A stretch of DNA of 64,000 nucleotides from Buxus sempervirens (lineage: Eukaryota > Streptophyta > Magnoliopsida > Buxales > Buxaceae), in NCBI GenBank assembly GCA_947561395.2, contig OX387183.1, forward strand, positions 27,516,853 to 27,580,852, given 5' to 3'. Positions 30,260 to 42,962 of the stretch are shown here, piece after piece. Under the pieces are notes generated by a model, which made no database searches, was not told the origin of the DNA, and saw only the letters and a list, made by a program, of their open reading frames with translations. Every line of letters starts with the position of its first letter. Position 1 is the stretch's first letter. Position numbers and translations under genes: made by a program.

Positions 30260-33200
30260 TCAGACATGAAATGAATGACGTGATGGCTCAAACCCTGATC
30301 TCTCGCCAATAAAATGACAGTAGCGCTTCCATCCCATCCGAAATCTGTAATCTCTCTTATATGCACGGACATGTTGCTCATACTCCTCCTGTGTCATATG
30401 AGCCATGATACCAACTGGAGGGAAATCATCATAATAGTAGCACGTCTCTTGCTCTGGTGGCGACGGAGGAAACGGCGCAGGATAACCGGGATGCGCGGAT
30501 GGAGGGGCTACTGGTGCAACTCCAATACCAATAGCAATAGGTACAACAGGCATAGGATAATATCCGGGCGGATATGGATTCACTGGAAAGATCCCAAATG
30601 GATCAGATGTTTGCATGTGTGCTCCAGGATATCCGTATGATGTACTATAACTACTAGTATCTGATGAATCTGCTGGCCCAAGCTGCTGAGGATAATAGGC
30701 TGGATAGTGTCCCTGGGTCAGCTGTGGTGGATAGTGAGGATACTGCTCTCCATAAGAACTCGATGATCCTCCAAGATCTAAAGATCCGAAACTCTGTGCC
30801 ACGGAGGACGAGTCATCGTGCATCCCTGTATGCTGTCTCTCCTTGCCTTTCCTCCTCTGAAAGGAATATCCCCCACTCTCATCAGGATCTCTATCTCCAT
30901 AGTCAGTATCCTGTGTGGTATGATGGAAAGCCGCCTCTCCAGTAAATGGGCTCAACCCCGGGCCACTGGTGCCAACACCACCATAACCACCATAATCATC
31001 ATAACCACGACTAGCACCACCATCTCCATCATCATCATCTGAAGATCCGGACTCATCCTCATCATCTGTCTCCCCCTCAATGTCCTCATCAGTCTCCTCC
31101 TCATCTATCTCCTCCCCCTCCTCCTCCTCCTCCTCCTCCTCTGACAATGAAACAGGCCTACGGGCTGGGACTGGGGCTGGGATTGGGGCTGGAGTCGTCG
31201 CAGTAGCGGAGGAAGGAACAACTCTGATGAGGTTATCCAATGAGTCTCCGTGAACCTCCCCGCCTCTCCTCCTCCATAGCTGCGTCTACATCGATGCCCA
31301 AGTCTGCTGCAGCCTGGGATATGACTGGGCTAGGACTACGATCAGGCTGATCCATCTCAACACATCTAACCCACTCTGCAAATGGATCCTCGTCATCGAC
31401 TTGATTACTGAATAACACATCCAAAGGATCATTCACAGTCCCGGCGGCGGTGCCGCGCTCTATCTCTAACTGCTTCGTCCTCAGCCTCATGTTATAATGG
31501 CAGAAGACCAACTTCTGTAACCTCTGATAAGCTAACCGGTTCCTCTGCTTCGTGTGTATGAGTGCGAACGTACTCCAATTGCGCTCACAAGCAGAAGAGG
31601 ATGCTGTCTGAGCCAATATTCGACATGCTAACTTCCTCAGTGTAGGGGCACTTGTGCCATACATCGCCCACCATTCACCTGGATTTACAAGTAGAAAATA
31701 TTAAAAATTATTTAGAAATTAGAAATTTAAAATATTAATATTCATAATCCCTAGTCACTTACACGGCATCATCTTGTCCCTTGACGCAATCGCCGTAGTC
31801 AACCCGAATGAGCCCATCGCATCTCTAAATTGTATGATCTGGTATTGGAATAATTTGAAATGGTCAATACTTAATAATTAATATAACTATTAAGAAAAAG
31901 TGATATCCATAACATAAGTGAAGTTAAATGCTACGGCCCCTACCTCGTTTCCAAAATCCCCAACTGATTCTGAATGGGGGTCCAACTTCATGAAAACCTC
32001 GTGGACACGAGCGCAGAGATCGTGCTGTGTGCCAAGATTATCCTTATAATAATATTTGGGATTCAAATAATACGCTACATTGACGATTACAAGAAAAAAC
32101 ATCAGTACAATAATTAAAATATAAGTATAAACATGATTCAACATAAAATTATTTAAATAAAATTTTAATTATACCTGCTGCATGCAAAGGATGACCTAGC
32201 AACTTCATCCATCTGTCTTTAACAATCTTCAGTATCCACTTATGTGATTTGGGTGCTGCGACCTTAATCTGAGCTTTCATCACCGCCATACACTTAAAAA
32301 TGGATCCTACGGTAGGATAGGAATCTGTGTCAAGCAGCCGCAGTATACGATATATGGGGTGCAGTACAGCAATCAACTCTCGCACATGCTCCCAAAAAGT
32401 ATTGGACAAAACAATCTCTTCTACTCTCCTCCCAGTCTCTTTGCGACTCTGAGCACAACTCGTCCATTCGTCACTGGTAAATAGAGCTCTCAATCCCTGC
32501 CTGTTGCTCAGAATACTATCCAATGCAATATAGTTCGTACCGAATCTGGTAATCCCTGGCCGAACTAAGTCCCCACCACATTTCTCTCTCATCTTCACTA
32601 GTACGAAATTATGGTTGTACACAAATGTGGTGAGTGCTCGTGCATCCTTCAATGTCGTCAGCACATTGCTTCTCTTGCCAATCTCCTCTAGTATCAAGTC
32701 AATGGCATGTGCAGCACAGGGCGCCCAATACAGGTTATACCGCTGCTGTAATGTCTTGCCGGCTTTCATGAACGCATTGGCACTGTCTGTCACAATCTGA
32801 ACGACGTTCTCAACGCCAACCTCCTATATCACGCTCTCTAATAAGCCGGTAATATAGGGCGCATCCTTGATATTGTGTGATGCGTCAACAGATCTCACGA
32901 ACACTACCCTGCCTCTACAATACACCATAAAATTGATGATGGACAGTTTAGTAGGACCTGTCCATCCATCACACATGATCGTAACTCCAAACTGCTCCCA
33001 GTGGGGTCGTAGCGATGTAATAAACTCTCTCATCTCTGCCTCCTCCTGATCCAAGTACGTACCCATAATCTCCCGTGGCGTAGGAGGCAAGACTCCCTGA
33101 CCCGACCCCTAGATAACATCGACCATGTTCTTGAAATGGGGGCTCGCTGCTGCATTCGCTGGAATGTGATTGAAGATAAAAAAATTTTGATATAAACTTC

Positions 33201-33901
33201 CCCATTTTCTCCCTGACAGTGCCCTTGCTCCACACATCCTTCAATTTCTTCTGCTTGGCACCAGATGAACGCCACATACTCGGCTCCATAGGATAATCAG
33301 GCATCCTGGTGCTAGGTCCAGCCCCAGCCCCATGTCTAGAACTAGGAGTAGGAGCATCAACATCTGCATCTCCTCTAGAAGTATCACCCCTGTGAAATCC
33401 ATGCCTCGCAGCCTCTGCTCTCTTAAACTCAGACTGCAAAGATGCTTGCACTGAGGCTCTGAATGCTGCCCTCTCTCCCTCTGTCACATACTCGGGTGGG
33501 TACACCATATCATCGTCCTCATCAATATCAGGAGCCACAGAGGGTCCGATAGGCTCTGCCAATTTACGTCTAACCTCCTCCCGTGCATGCCTCTTCCCCT
33601 CCCTAGCTACACTCCCTGATGCCAAGTGCTCTTGCATCAGCCTCTTAACCTCTGGAGGGACCTGACGACAGTTGGCCACGTTACTGTAGCCGTGTGCCAA
33701 ATGCTGCTTCAACCGTGATACTCCACCACCCTTTATGACTTGGTGGCAATAGTTGCAGACCGTCTTATTTCTGTCTCCCTTGAATCTCGTGCAATGGACC
33801 CAACCAATATCCAGCCTCCTACCAGCATCTCTGCCCTCTCCACTACCACTGCTAGATGCCATACTGTCTATCCGTCTGACTGTCTCTAACAGACTAACCA
33901 A
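30260..33901 (-). pseudogene. hAT transposase gene, broken
   Basis: An N-terminal BED-type zinc finger (33901 onward; VHCTRFKGDRNKTVCNYC with the partner histidines in LKQHLAH) is followed by an acidic linker, the DUF659 region (REIMGTYLDQEE, MCDGWTGPTKLSIINFMVYC, then VTDSANAFMKAG), the conserved WAPCAAHAIDLILE, and the C-terminal dimerisation domain (ILAQTASSSACERNWSTF, 31664-31450). The last about 330 codons (31240-30260) form an acidic, Tyr/Gly-rich tail. Lesions I can see: one extra T in a T-run near 33182, in-frame TAG near 33109-33111, in-frame TAG at 32824-32826, and a lost G near 31260. Introns with GT..AG-like edges separate several parts (for example near 31680-31760). Inactive in this copy; it could have supplied related non-autonomous elements. 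Confidence 0.9.
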
Positions 33902-34069
33902 AAAGTACTACACTGGAATCTGAACACCTGCACAAACGCACAGTAAGTCAATAACAGAGCACAATAACAAATTATAAATATTAATCCACATTAGACAATA
34001 CTAACATTACCAACTAATTATAATTTCTTATTTATAATTTATAAATTATATTATTAGTTATGAATTTTA

Positions 34070-35060
34070 TGAATAATTTGGGATTAATTAATTCGAAAAA
34101 TCATAATTATATAAAAAAATTATAAACACTCTGATTCTTCAAAATAAATTGTTCTATAAAGACTATAAAGTCTATAATAAACAAATTATCTTTAGGAATT
34201 TAATTCGCGTACTTATATTTTTTTATTAATTTTATGAATAATTAACTAATTTTCAGATTAATTAATTCCAAAAAATAAAAAATATATAAAAAAATTATAT
34301 AAACTCCAATTATTTAACATAAATCATTCTACAATAACTAAATCAATGTAATGAATTTAATTTGAGTATTTATCTTTTTTTATTAATTTTATTAATAACT
34401 AATTAATTTTCGGATTAATTAATTCCAAAAAATAAAAAATATATAAAAAAATTATATAAACTCCAATTATTTAACATAAATCATTCTACAATAACTAAAT
34501 CAATGTAATGAATTTAATTTGAGTATTTATCTTTTTTTATTAATTTTATTAATAACTAATTAATTTTCGGATTAATTAATTCCAAAAAATAAAAAATATA
34601 TAAAAAAATTATATAAACTCCAATTATTTAACATAAATCATTCTACAATAACTAAATCAATTTAATGAATTTAATTTGCGTATTTATCTTTTTTATTAAT
34701 TTTATTAATAACTAATTAATTTTCGGATTAATTAATTCCAAAAAATTAAAAATATATAAAAAATTATATAAACTCCAATTATTTAACATAAATCATTCTA
34801 CAATAACTAAATCAATTTTATGAATTGAATTTGAGTATTTATCTTTTTTATTAATTTTATTAATAATTAATTAATTTTCGGATTAATTAATTCCAAAAAA
34901 AATCAAAAATACATAAAAAATTATATAAACTCAAATTTTTTAACATAAATAATTCTATAATAAATAAATCAATTTTATGTATTAAATTTGGCAACTTATC
35001 TATTTTTCTTCATTTTATAAATTATATATCAATTTTCGGATTTAAAAATTAATAAAAAAA
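34070..35060. repeat. AT-rich tandem repeats of about 156 bp inside the hAT
   Basis: C(G/A)GATTAATTAATTCC recurs at 34254, 34411, 34568, 34724 and 34879, with period 155-157. Nearly identical units with long A and T runs. Non-coding, between the transposase start and the right end of the hAT. Confidence 0.92.
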
Positions 35061-35792
35061 TTAATTTTCTAAAAAATTAATCCGGGGGCACCCATTTGTA
35101 GATCGGGTGCCCCCATCTAACATATATAATTATCAAAGTCAACAACAATATTTATCTAATTTAAATGAATTAAAAAGAAATTATATGCATTTTCGACACA
35201 AATAATTGCAAAAAATATTTTTTTGTGCAAAAAATAAAACGCCGACACCCATCTGTAGATCAGGTGTCGGGCTTCAACATATAATAAATTCAACACATTC
35301 CACAAGCATTTCATCAAGAAATTTTGAAAAAAACGATCTTACCCCAACGTGTGCAATGAACCAAGCTTGATTCTCCACAAAATCCTCTCTCAAACCAGTG
35401 TAAACTTGCTAGATGTTGAAAAACGACCAAAACCCTGCCTAATCCACGCCAAAATCGAGCATAAATACCCCCCCCCCCAAAGCATACGGCTATACCCCCT
35501 TCGTCCTCCCCTCTTTCTTGATGTGCCGGTCGATTTGGGTGAAATTTCGCCCAAATCGACCGGCGCTCGTTTAATTCCGCGCGCACGTGTACGAAACGCA
35601 CACGTGCGCGCGATTCGTTTTAAAAAAAAAATGCCGACGCGCACCGAGCGAAATTTCGCTCGACACGGTCGGCATTTCGATGCATTTCGCTGGGGGCACA
35701 ACCCCAGCGATTTCCCCCGGCGAAACGCATCGCCGGGGGTCCGGAGACCGAAATTTCGGCGGCACGCCGCGCCACCGAAATTGTAAACCTTG

Positions 35793-37147
35793 GTGCGCTG
35801 AGCTCGCGCCCACCTCGCCCACGGGTGCTTTTTCCGTTGTTTTGGTATCGCCCACCTCGCGCTGACCTCGCGCCTAGCGCCCGGAGGTCATCGCATACCC
35901 TTTTAAGGCCGAATTGCTCATTTTTTTTAAAATTCTGAAAATACCCCTATACCGTACCGCGGGGGTCTTTGCCCCCCAGCCCCTTTGTTCGCCACGCATC
36001 TAACTCGTTCCTTGGTGCGGGAAGAAACCTCGCCCCGTGAGCTCCGCTTCGCTCTGCCCACAGGGGCCCCAAGTCCCTCCCCTTGGACCCAGTGTATGCG
36101 ATTTTCGTTTATTTGGTGTATTTCATGATTTCTGCATATTCTGTAATCTTTGCTGACTGTGAGAACATTCTCGAATTGAACCAAGGGTGCCAATAGGGTT
36201 TCCGAGTCACCCGAAAACCCAACATGGGACCCAGACCACCTGGTGTAACTTGATTTCCAGTGGGCCTTCCAACGAGGCCCACCCCAACCCGAACCGTTGA
36301 ATTGTGCTAAAATAAGATAAGATAATCAAAGGAACTGGGCGGGCCAGACCACTTGAGGCCCACCCAAGCCCTAGGTGGGGCATACATGCTTAAATTAGGT
36401 TGTGGTTTGGCCGAGACCACGGGCAGGGCCTGTCGGGCCCACCAAGCCCATTGAACCAGACCAGGATAGGGTTTTAAAACCCTAACCAAGGAAGTCTTGG
36501 GCTTTCAAGCTCAAGCCCAGGTAAAGGGCCCCAAGCCCAAGGCCTGGCCCAGTTTGGGAACCTAAGCAAGATAAACTCAATGAATCATTTGGCTACCATG
36601 TGTGGCCCACTCAGGGGCCCGCAAAGCAATCCGGCCCACCTTGCATGGAAATAACTTATTAACTCAACTTGAGCTTCAAAATAAAATCAAATTGAACCAA
36701 AGTCCAAACGGCCACACTAGGCCCACCAAGGAACATGTGGGACACACTTGGCCCACCTAAGGGTATCGTGGGCCTTCCAACGAGGCCCACCCAATCAGAC
36801 TCACCTCACTCTAAAGCTAAGAAGATAAAATCAAGTAAAGGGACCCACACCACTTTGGCGGTCCCGCCAGACTTAACCAAATGTGCATGCTGGAATAGGA
36901 ATCGGGTGAATGAGAGACCAAAGTTGACTCAAACCACGGAAACCTATGGGACCTGTCATATAACGGGGTGGACTGGGGTGTCTACGGACTTCCCCAGACA
37001 GCAACCGAGAACTTACTTAGAATCTCTAAGCCGCAGACCAGTCTAACAGAAAATCTAGGCACCCAAGTGTCCGCCTGCATCCCATCAAGCGGTGCCGACT
37101 CCAATTTCCCACTTTCTCCTTGTGCGACCCGGAAACAGGTGCGCACA
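35793..37147 (+). repeat. Right part of solo LTR C after the hAT
   Basis: Begins with the second GTGCGCTG and one more GAGCTCGCGC unit. Then comes the R/U5-like part rich in GGCCCA (36200-36800), homologous to 16585-17560 read in reverse, ending CCGGAAACAGGTGCGCACA. No gene. Confidence 0.85.
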
Positions 37148-37247
37148 GGGTGGACTTGGCCTATCATGTCAATTCCCCAGATGGCAAACGGCCAAGGCGA
37201 TGCTATGGAATACAGTGTGTTTGGTGGTGCATGGATGTTGTCAGCAC
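37148..37247 (-). pseudogene. Element B integrase, remaining N-side fragment
   Basis: Translates on the minus strand to the segment ADNIHAPPNTLYSIASPWP then AIWGIDMIGQVHP, matching element A pol just before the point where C is inserted. It holds the first catalytic Asp. At 37247 it changes abruptly to LTR D, so the remaining upstream part of element B (zinc finger, RT, gag, 5' LTR) is gone. Confidence 0.88.
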
Positions 37248-38849
37248 AACTCCAAAATGACAGCCTACTCAGGGTATCGTCATCTAATGCCGACCTACTC
37301 AAAGTATCTGGCTGCTCTACACTGGTCGTGGCAACACACAGGGCCATGCAATTATACCAATAAACAAATACCATCACATTACTGAGCTTAACATGGATCC
37401 AAGGGAAGCTAAACCCAAAACAGTAAACCAACGAAAAATCACAACTCTGACATCACAATAAAACAATTCGTTAAACATCATGGATAACTCAACCAGTTCA
37501 CTACATGTCCCTCTGGACCAAAACAGTACCACATGTATCTTCAGTATTTACTCAAATTCACAACACATGTTCATTGGTAATAAAACCCTTTACTCACACC
37601 AAAATAATCTTTACCATATATTTCATAAACTTGCAATCAAGTAAAAATCAAATTAAACGAATTCACATTCAAATGCAGTATATAACAACAGGGAACCAAA
37701 TCAAGAACTCCTAGTGTTAGGTACAATGAGATCATCTATCTTTAGCCCTTTTGAATTAACCTGGAATACTCCTAAGAATTTCCAGAATTTCCACTTATAT
37801 TCTCCGAGAAAACTTAATAGGGAATAATGTTTCTAAAGTCATAACCAACTCATTAGTCAAGTGCTTGAACCCTCAAAATCATCAAATCCTGCTTAGTGTG
37901 GTCAACATTTCTCTTCGGCAAGATATTGGACCTTGACCTCCAGCGCTAGGCGCGAGATAGGCGCATGCTACGCGCGAGACTAGCGCGACATCGATGAATA
38001 GAAAAAGGGTCCGCGCGGGCTAGGCGCACGATGAGCGCGAGCTCGGCGGATAGGGGAAAGGGCCTGTTCGCCGACTACGGATTAGTTGGCGCTAAGTTAG
38101 CGCCACTCGGCGAATGCTACCCTGTTTCTTCTTCTCTCTGTTATTTCCAGATCTACACCACTGGCCGAACTTTTTCTCTCTGTAACAATTTTCTTAGTCT
38201 CCTAATATCCCCAGAAGACATTTAAAACACTTTTGAAATTATTCTAAACACATTTTTATTTATCTCATTCATTCCTAAAGAAAACCCACACTCGGACTAT
38301 CTTCTTCTCGAAAACACATGCATTCAGAGTAAACTCACGAATCAATACGAAAACTCAGTTTTAAAACAATGCTACTCACCTTATACGCTTCCAAGTCTTT
38401 GCAACAGCAACCCTTCGTAAAGCAAACCCCAACCAAACCAACACCAACAGTCGTTCGTCTGGTTGCTATCGTCTCCCAGATGCTCCTTTGATCGCAAGAG
38501 GAAAAAAACCCTTCTGAAATCCTTGATCACGAACACACCAAACGACAGGAACTCCCCCAGTTCTTCTTCTCTCCCAAAGAAAACCTAGAACAAATCGCCG
38601 CAACCGCAATCGCCAATCGCCCTCAGTACGAGTATACGAGTATTCTAAAAACTCAAACCTAATTTTCCTAAAGTATATATATATACCTTCCATAATAAAT
38701 TGCCGCTCGACGACCTTTTGAAAACCTCTGATCTGGTGTGTGCTCACCCACCGAAACTCCTACATATATACACACAGCTCCTTAACTTTATTCGTCCACA
38801 TAAATAATAATAAAAAAAATAATTCTTAGAAAATATCGGGGTTTTACAT
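37248..38849 (-). repeat. LTR D: truncated Gypsy LTR of a second type
   Basis: In minus orientation it starts TGTAAAACCCCGATATTTTC (38849). At its other end it contains CGATACCCTGAGTAGGCTGTC, which also occurs in solo LTR F at 42190-42305, so both belong to one superfamily, perhaps Del/Tekay. Its 3' part is missing at the junction with element B. A GC-rich stretch at 37937-38110 has repeated GGCGCGAG/TAGCGCGA and GGCGCTAA/TTAGCGCC inverted repeats. Confidence 0.65.
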
Positions 38850-39449
38850 ACTTAGAGGAAGATTTGAGTCACATGATCTCATGAAAGTTGTATGATTTTA
38901 AGTCTAGGTTTAACCTAAAAATATAATTTTAATATGTCGGTTTAATATTTTTAAAATAATTTTTTGTTGGTTACAAGCTTGCACAAGTTTTTCAGTAAAG
39001 ATCACTTTGAAATGTAATAATTATTTAATCACATGGAGTTTCAAAAAATTTCTTTATGTTATTTTAGAACTATTAATTAAGAATCTAATAAATCAAATTT
39101 CATGGGATTTGGTTAAGAAACGGCTAACTTATAGGGTTGGGAACATTACTATGATTAACTTACGTAAGATTAAAATTCTACAAAAAGTATGTAAATTTAT
39201 TTTATATTTTTAAATTATTTCTAAATTAAATCTGCTAATATTGATATTATTATTATACAAAAAGGTGAATTAGAATTAATTTATTTACAATTTATGAGTT
39301 TTCTTTTAATTGAAAATGATTTGTATTATAAGATGCCAAAGTTATATGTGTATAGTTTATGGTAATTTTCAGATTTGTCATAATTAAATACTGATTTCAT
39401 ATGTGTCTTATGGTTGGATTTCCGTTGATAAACATCCAGATTTATATTT
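38850..39449. other. AT-rich sequence without features
   Basis: Non-coding, very AT-rich, no repeat or gene recognised. The short plus-strand frame at 39007-39213 has no resemblance to a known protein and is typical of chance in AT-rich DNA. Confidence 0.5.
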
Positions 39450-40912
39450 AACTATAAATGTCAACGCGCATTGCACATTGAGAATGACTTCAAGCTTAAA
39501 TTATTTTATTTCATGTTTAAATAATGATTGAAATTGAATTTCAATCATGCAGAAACACCTGAGTGACCGAAATTTGATTTTGGTCATTCTTTGCTCATTG
39601 CTTGACCAACCTGAGATTTCAGTCAAACATGAAAAATACCAAAAGCATTTCTGGGCAGGGGCTGAGGGTGCAAGTCCTATGGGGTGACTAGGGCTTCTGT
39701 GGGCCCCTTGATGGGCCCAAAGTGATATGCAAATTGGTGGTTAGGCCTAAAAAGGCCACTAAACTTGATATTAATCCAACAAACATGGTGAGCTGAGCTT
39801 TAGGCACCTCTAAGGTGTTAACGGCTGCTCACCCTCTTCTTAATGAGAAGAGAGAGAGAGAGAGACCCGAAAGGTTATGCCATGGGCTCCGTTGGCCAAA
39901 CCAAATCCATGCCCACTCAAAAACATAATCATTGCTATAAAACAAAACACTAGACATTGTGAGCATGCTAAAAATTTTTGCAAGTATGTGTATTGCATGG
40001 AGTGTGCTCGAGAAGCTATTAATCATGCTCAAACAAGAATCAAGATATGCTTGGAACTAATGGAGTAGTATGTGAGTTCAATCTTTGTGTACATGGGAAA
40101 CCAAATAGTTCATTTGCATCCAAAACAGAACACTCAATATTTGATTCAATAGTGAGTGTGTGCTACCCATATCAAGATGTGTATACCAAAAGAAAGACAG
40201 AGCACAAGCAAGAATTTGCTCACCCCAAAGAATATAACATGTTGAGCCTTTTTATCTTAAACAAAATGGACTAAGTAAGAGGAAGGGAAGTAGGGGATTA
40301 GGGGTACATTGATCCAGAATGAAAGGAGAAGGAGAATAACACATGAGCTATCATTTAATTAAAGCTCTCTTTAAAGCCACGGTTATCATCTCATGCAAGA
40401 AAGATAACCCAAAATACTACTTGAACCAGAGCTTATGGCAAGTATTTTATGGAACATGGGACACACTTCTCTCTTTCCCGCATTCTTCCATCATCCATCA
40501 TCACTTACCCATTGACATCTTCTTTCTTAGGGCATTCATATACTGAGAATAAACAAGAATGAAGGAGGAGGAGAGAACTAGTACACTAGTTCATGCTTTT
40601 ATAAGAAGAATACTTAGAAGTGAATAAATCTTATAGATGTTACAAGAAATCTACATAGGGATCATACCTTGGTGAAGCAAGTTCTTCAAGAAGTGTGAAA
40701 AGCTTCTTGAGTAATCCAAACATCAGCTGAAACTTCCCCTTTGTCTTCCAAGATGAATCTCCAGTGGTGTCTCTCACTTGAGTGGAGGTAGGAGGATGCT
40801 ATGAGGAGTTTGGAGGTGCTTTGAGGTGGTGGAAGGCTTGAGAGAGCTTGGAGAAGGAGGTGAAGGGTTCTCTGGTTCGTAGGAGAGAGTTGAAGGAGAG
40901 AAAAATGAAGCC

Positions 40913-41394
40913 TGTAAAATCCTGGATTTTTAATTACATTAAAAATTGGATTTTATGGTCATTAATTGATTTAATCGATGGAAAATCTCAGAAATGGAGA
41001 AAAGTAAGTTGTTTAGAGGAAAATTCAGAAAATTAAGATGCAACAATCTATTACAAGGGTAAATAGAGTATTAAAGGATTTAATTAGATTAATTAAATTA
41101 GAATTTAATAGAAACAGGCGGTTTGGTTGGATTCGGGTTAGTTGATTTGGGTTTGGATCAATTGGATTGGTTCATCTCAAGTGAACCGGTTTAATTCATT
41201 GAGTTCAATCTTGTTGGTTTAGGGGTGATGGGTTAAACTAAATTATTTTAATTGAGGAAAAGAATTATTTTAGTTGGGTCCGATTTAGTTGGGTTAGTGG
41301 GGGATTCAGGTTATTTGAATTGGTTTATTTGTTAAATAATTTAGTTTTGGATGGTTGGGCCGAATCGAATCGGTTTGAATGGTCTAAGGGATAC

Positions 41395-41440
<46 letters not shown>

Positions 41441-42962
41441 GATCAAAGAACCTAAGGATCAAAGAACCTAAGGGTTCTTATTTTTCTTTCGTTCGTGAGG
41501 CTTAGGGGAAAAACGACCGCAGAGAAGAAGAGAGGAAGAAGGAGAAGAAAAGAAGAAGAAGGATAAGGTTTCTAGTTTGGGTTCATGCACCTACATGTAA
41601 GTAGCACCTTTCCAACTATTTCTTCGCGAAGAAATCAAAGTCTAAACGAGATATACAGGTTATTGTGTTTTTTTGCGATTTTTGGAATTTCTGTCGATTG
41701 ATTCGAGTTGAAGCTTGTTTAGGGCTTAAAACTTGTTTGATTTTGATTCTAGAATGTTTTAGGATGTTTTTGGGTGTGTTTGATGTGAAAGAAAACGAGT
41801 TTGATAGTTGGATTTTGACAAAATAAAAAATCGGAACGAATTGCATTCGTTCGTGCAGAATTTTGTATGGGCGCTCAGGGAGAGTTAGGTAGGCACCCAT
41901 TGTAGTGGGTTGGCACCCAGATAGAGCGCCTAGGTGCCCGTAGGCGCCCAGACCCAGAAAAATGCCGTTTCTAGCATTTTAAGTAGTTTTCACTGTGAAC
42001 TAGTTTTGATTAATGTTAAACCATGTGTGAACAATTTTAGGTGCTTAGAAACCTCTTCTATTTGGTTTACCTCGGCATTTGATATAATTGGATTTGCGGT
42101 TAAGTTTTTACGTAGATTGATGTTGATTGAGAATTATATTGAGAACTCCATGAAGGAGTAGTCTAATCCTGAGTGACCCATGATAAAGAATTCCGATACC
42201 CTGAGTAGGCCGAAACTGGATGACAAAACCCTAAGTAAGCCATCACTTCAATGTTTTGAAACCCTGAGTAGGCTGTCGTCTCAATATTTGAAACCCTGAG
42301 TAGGCCGGACATACACTTGGAGGCGTGGACTTGATCATCATGTGGATTTATCGATGTTGACACTTGTTTGGATTTGAGTTATATCAATTGAGTTTTGCAT
42401 ATACACTTTATGCCGACATCGTAGTTTGGATTAATCTGATCATAATGATATGTTAGCATGTTACTTCATTATCTTAAAGTTGCATAAACTATTTCTTATC
42501 ATGCATTGTGCTACTTACTAGGACTTTAGTCTCAACCGTGTTTTGTTTTATCGGTTTTTTTTTCAAATCCTACTGGTGAGCCGTGTCTTGGGGTAGAGTT
42601 TCAGGGTGATCCTGTGTATAGGCTAGAAGATTATTATTATCCCGGCTAGGGCTAGAGAGCAATTATTTTTTTGTAGTTGTACATCTTTTGGATCATGTAT
42701 ATTGTATATAAAGAGAGAGGGAGTGTGTGAAACTATAATTATAGAGTTTTCTTTTTTGGAAATGTAAATATAGGATTAGCTTTTGTCACCACTTGCACCC
42801 ACGGTTTTGCTCATTTTAGTTTGTTTCAATTATTAGTGCACTCTGATATAAATTGGTCAATCTGGTTTAAAATCAGGTTTAAGCAGTGCTACTGGGACCT
42901 TACTTGATGTCACGGAACTGGCATATATCTTTAATAAACATGTCCGGATTCGGGGCGTCATA
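40913..42962 (+). mobile_element. Solo LTR F (Gypsy, possibly Del/Tekay type)
   Basis: Begins TGTAAAATCCTGG and ends GGGGCGTCATA, flanked by AAGCC at 40908-40912 and 42963-42967, a perfect 5-bp duplication. The last bases TA instead of CA suggest a point mutation. It contains an (AT)n run (about 41395-41437), GGCGCC(CAG)-type repeats (41868-41952), repeated CCCTGAGTAGGC units (42198-42305) and a conserved-looking 3' part (CTTACTAGGACTTTAGTCTC). No internal domain. Confidence 0.85.
41395..41437. repeat. (AT)n microsatellite
   Basis: About 20 AT dinucleotides, inside solo LTR F. It may overlap its promoter. Confidence 0.95.

Larger units (their letters stand above)
29454..35792 (-). mobile_element. 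hAT DNA transposon (6.3 kb) with BED/DUF659-type transposase
   Basis: The left end reads CAAGGTTTTGAATTTCGG and the right end, reverse-complemented, CAAGGTTTACAATTTCGG: terminal inverted repeats with two mismatches in 18, flanked by the 8-bp duplication GTGCGCTG. Subterminal sequences are GC-rich and self-complementary (CGTCGGCACGCC/GCGTGCCGACG at 29945-29970; similar at 35520-35760). The transposase gene is on the minus strand (33901-30260) and is broken. An AT-rich 156-bp satellite lies between the gene and the right end. A 5S-derived repeat is nested near the left end. Confidence 0.93.
27613..37147 (+). mobile_element. Element C: solo LTR of a Tat-like Gypsy element, carrying a nested hAT
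   Basis: Starts TGTAAGCACCC and ends GTGCGCACA, the same edge signatures as the LTRs of A and B but in the opposite orientation, with a perfect 5-bp duplication. Without the hAT and its duplication it is about 3188 bp, one LTR long, and holds no internal domain, so it arose by LTR-LTR recombination. In its own orientation it has three copies of the U3 repeat (about 27715-28130), a G-box near 28176, palindromes (28376-28421), TATAAAAG (28450-28457), a 53-bp tandem array (29111-29453, resuming at 35793) and a TGGGCC-rich end (36190-37000). Confidence 0.92.

Noticed and set aside
35314..35865. Overlapping open frames on both strands
   Set aside because: They cover the GC-rich self-complementary right end of the hAT; open frames on both strands arise from the inverted repeats and not from genes.
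27613..37147. Element C as a complete retrotransposon
   Set aside because: Without the hAT only about 3.19 kb remains, with one set of U3/TATA/R features and no PBS, gag or pol; it is a solo LTR.
36735..37431. Short host gene with a pol-like domain
   Set aside because: The pol-like part is the remnant of element B integrase fused by chance to LTR C and LTR D sequence.
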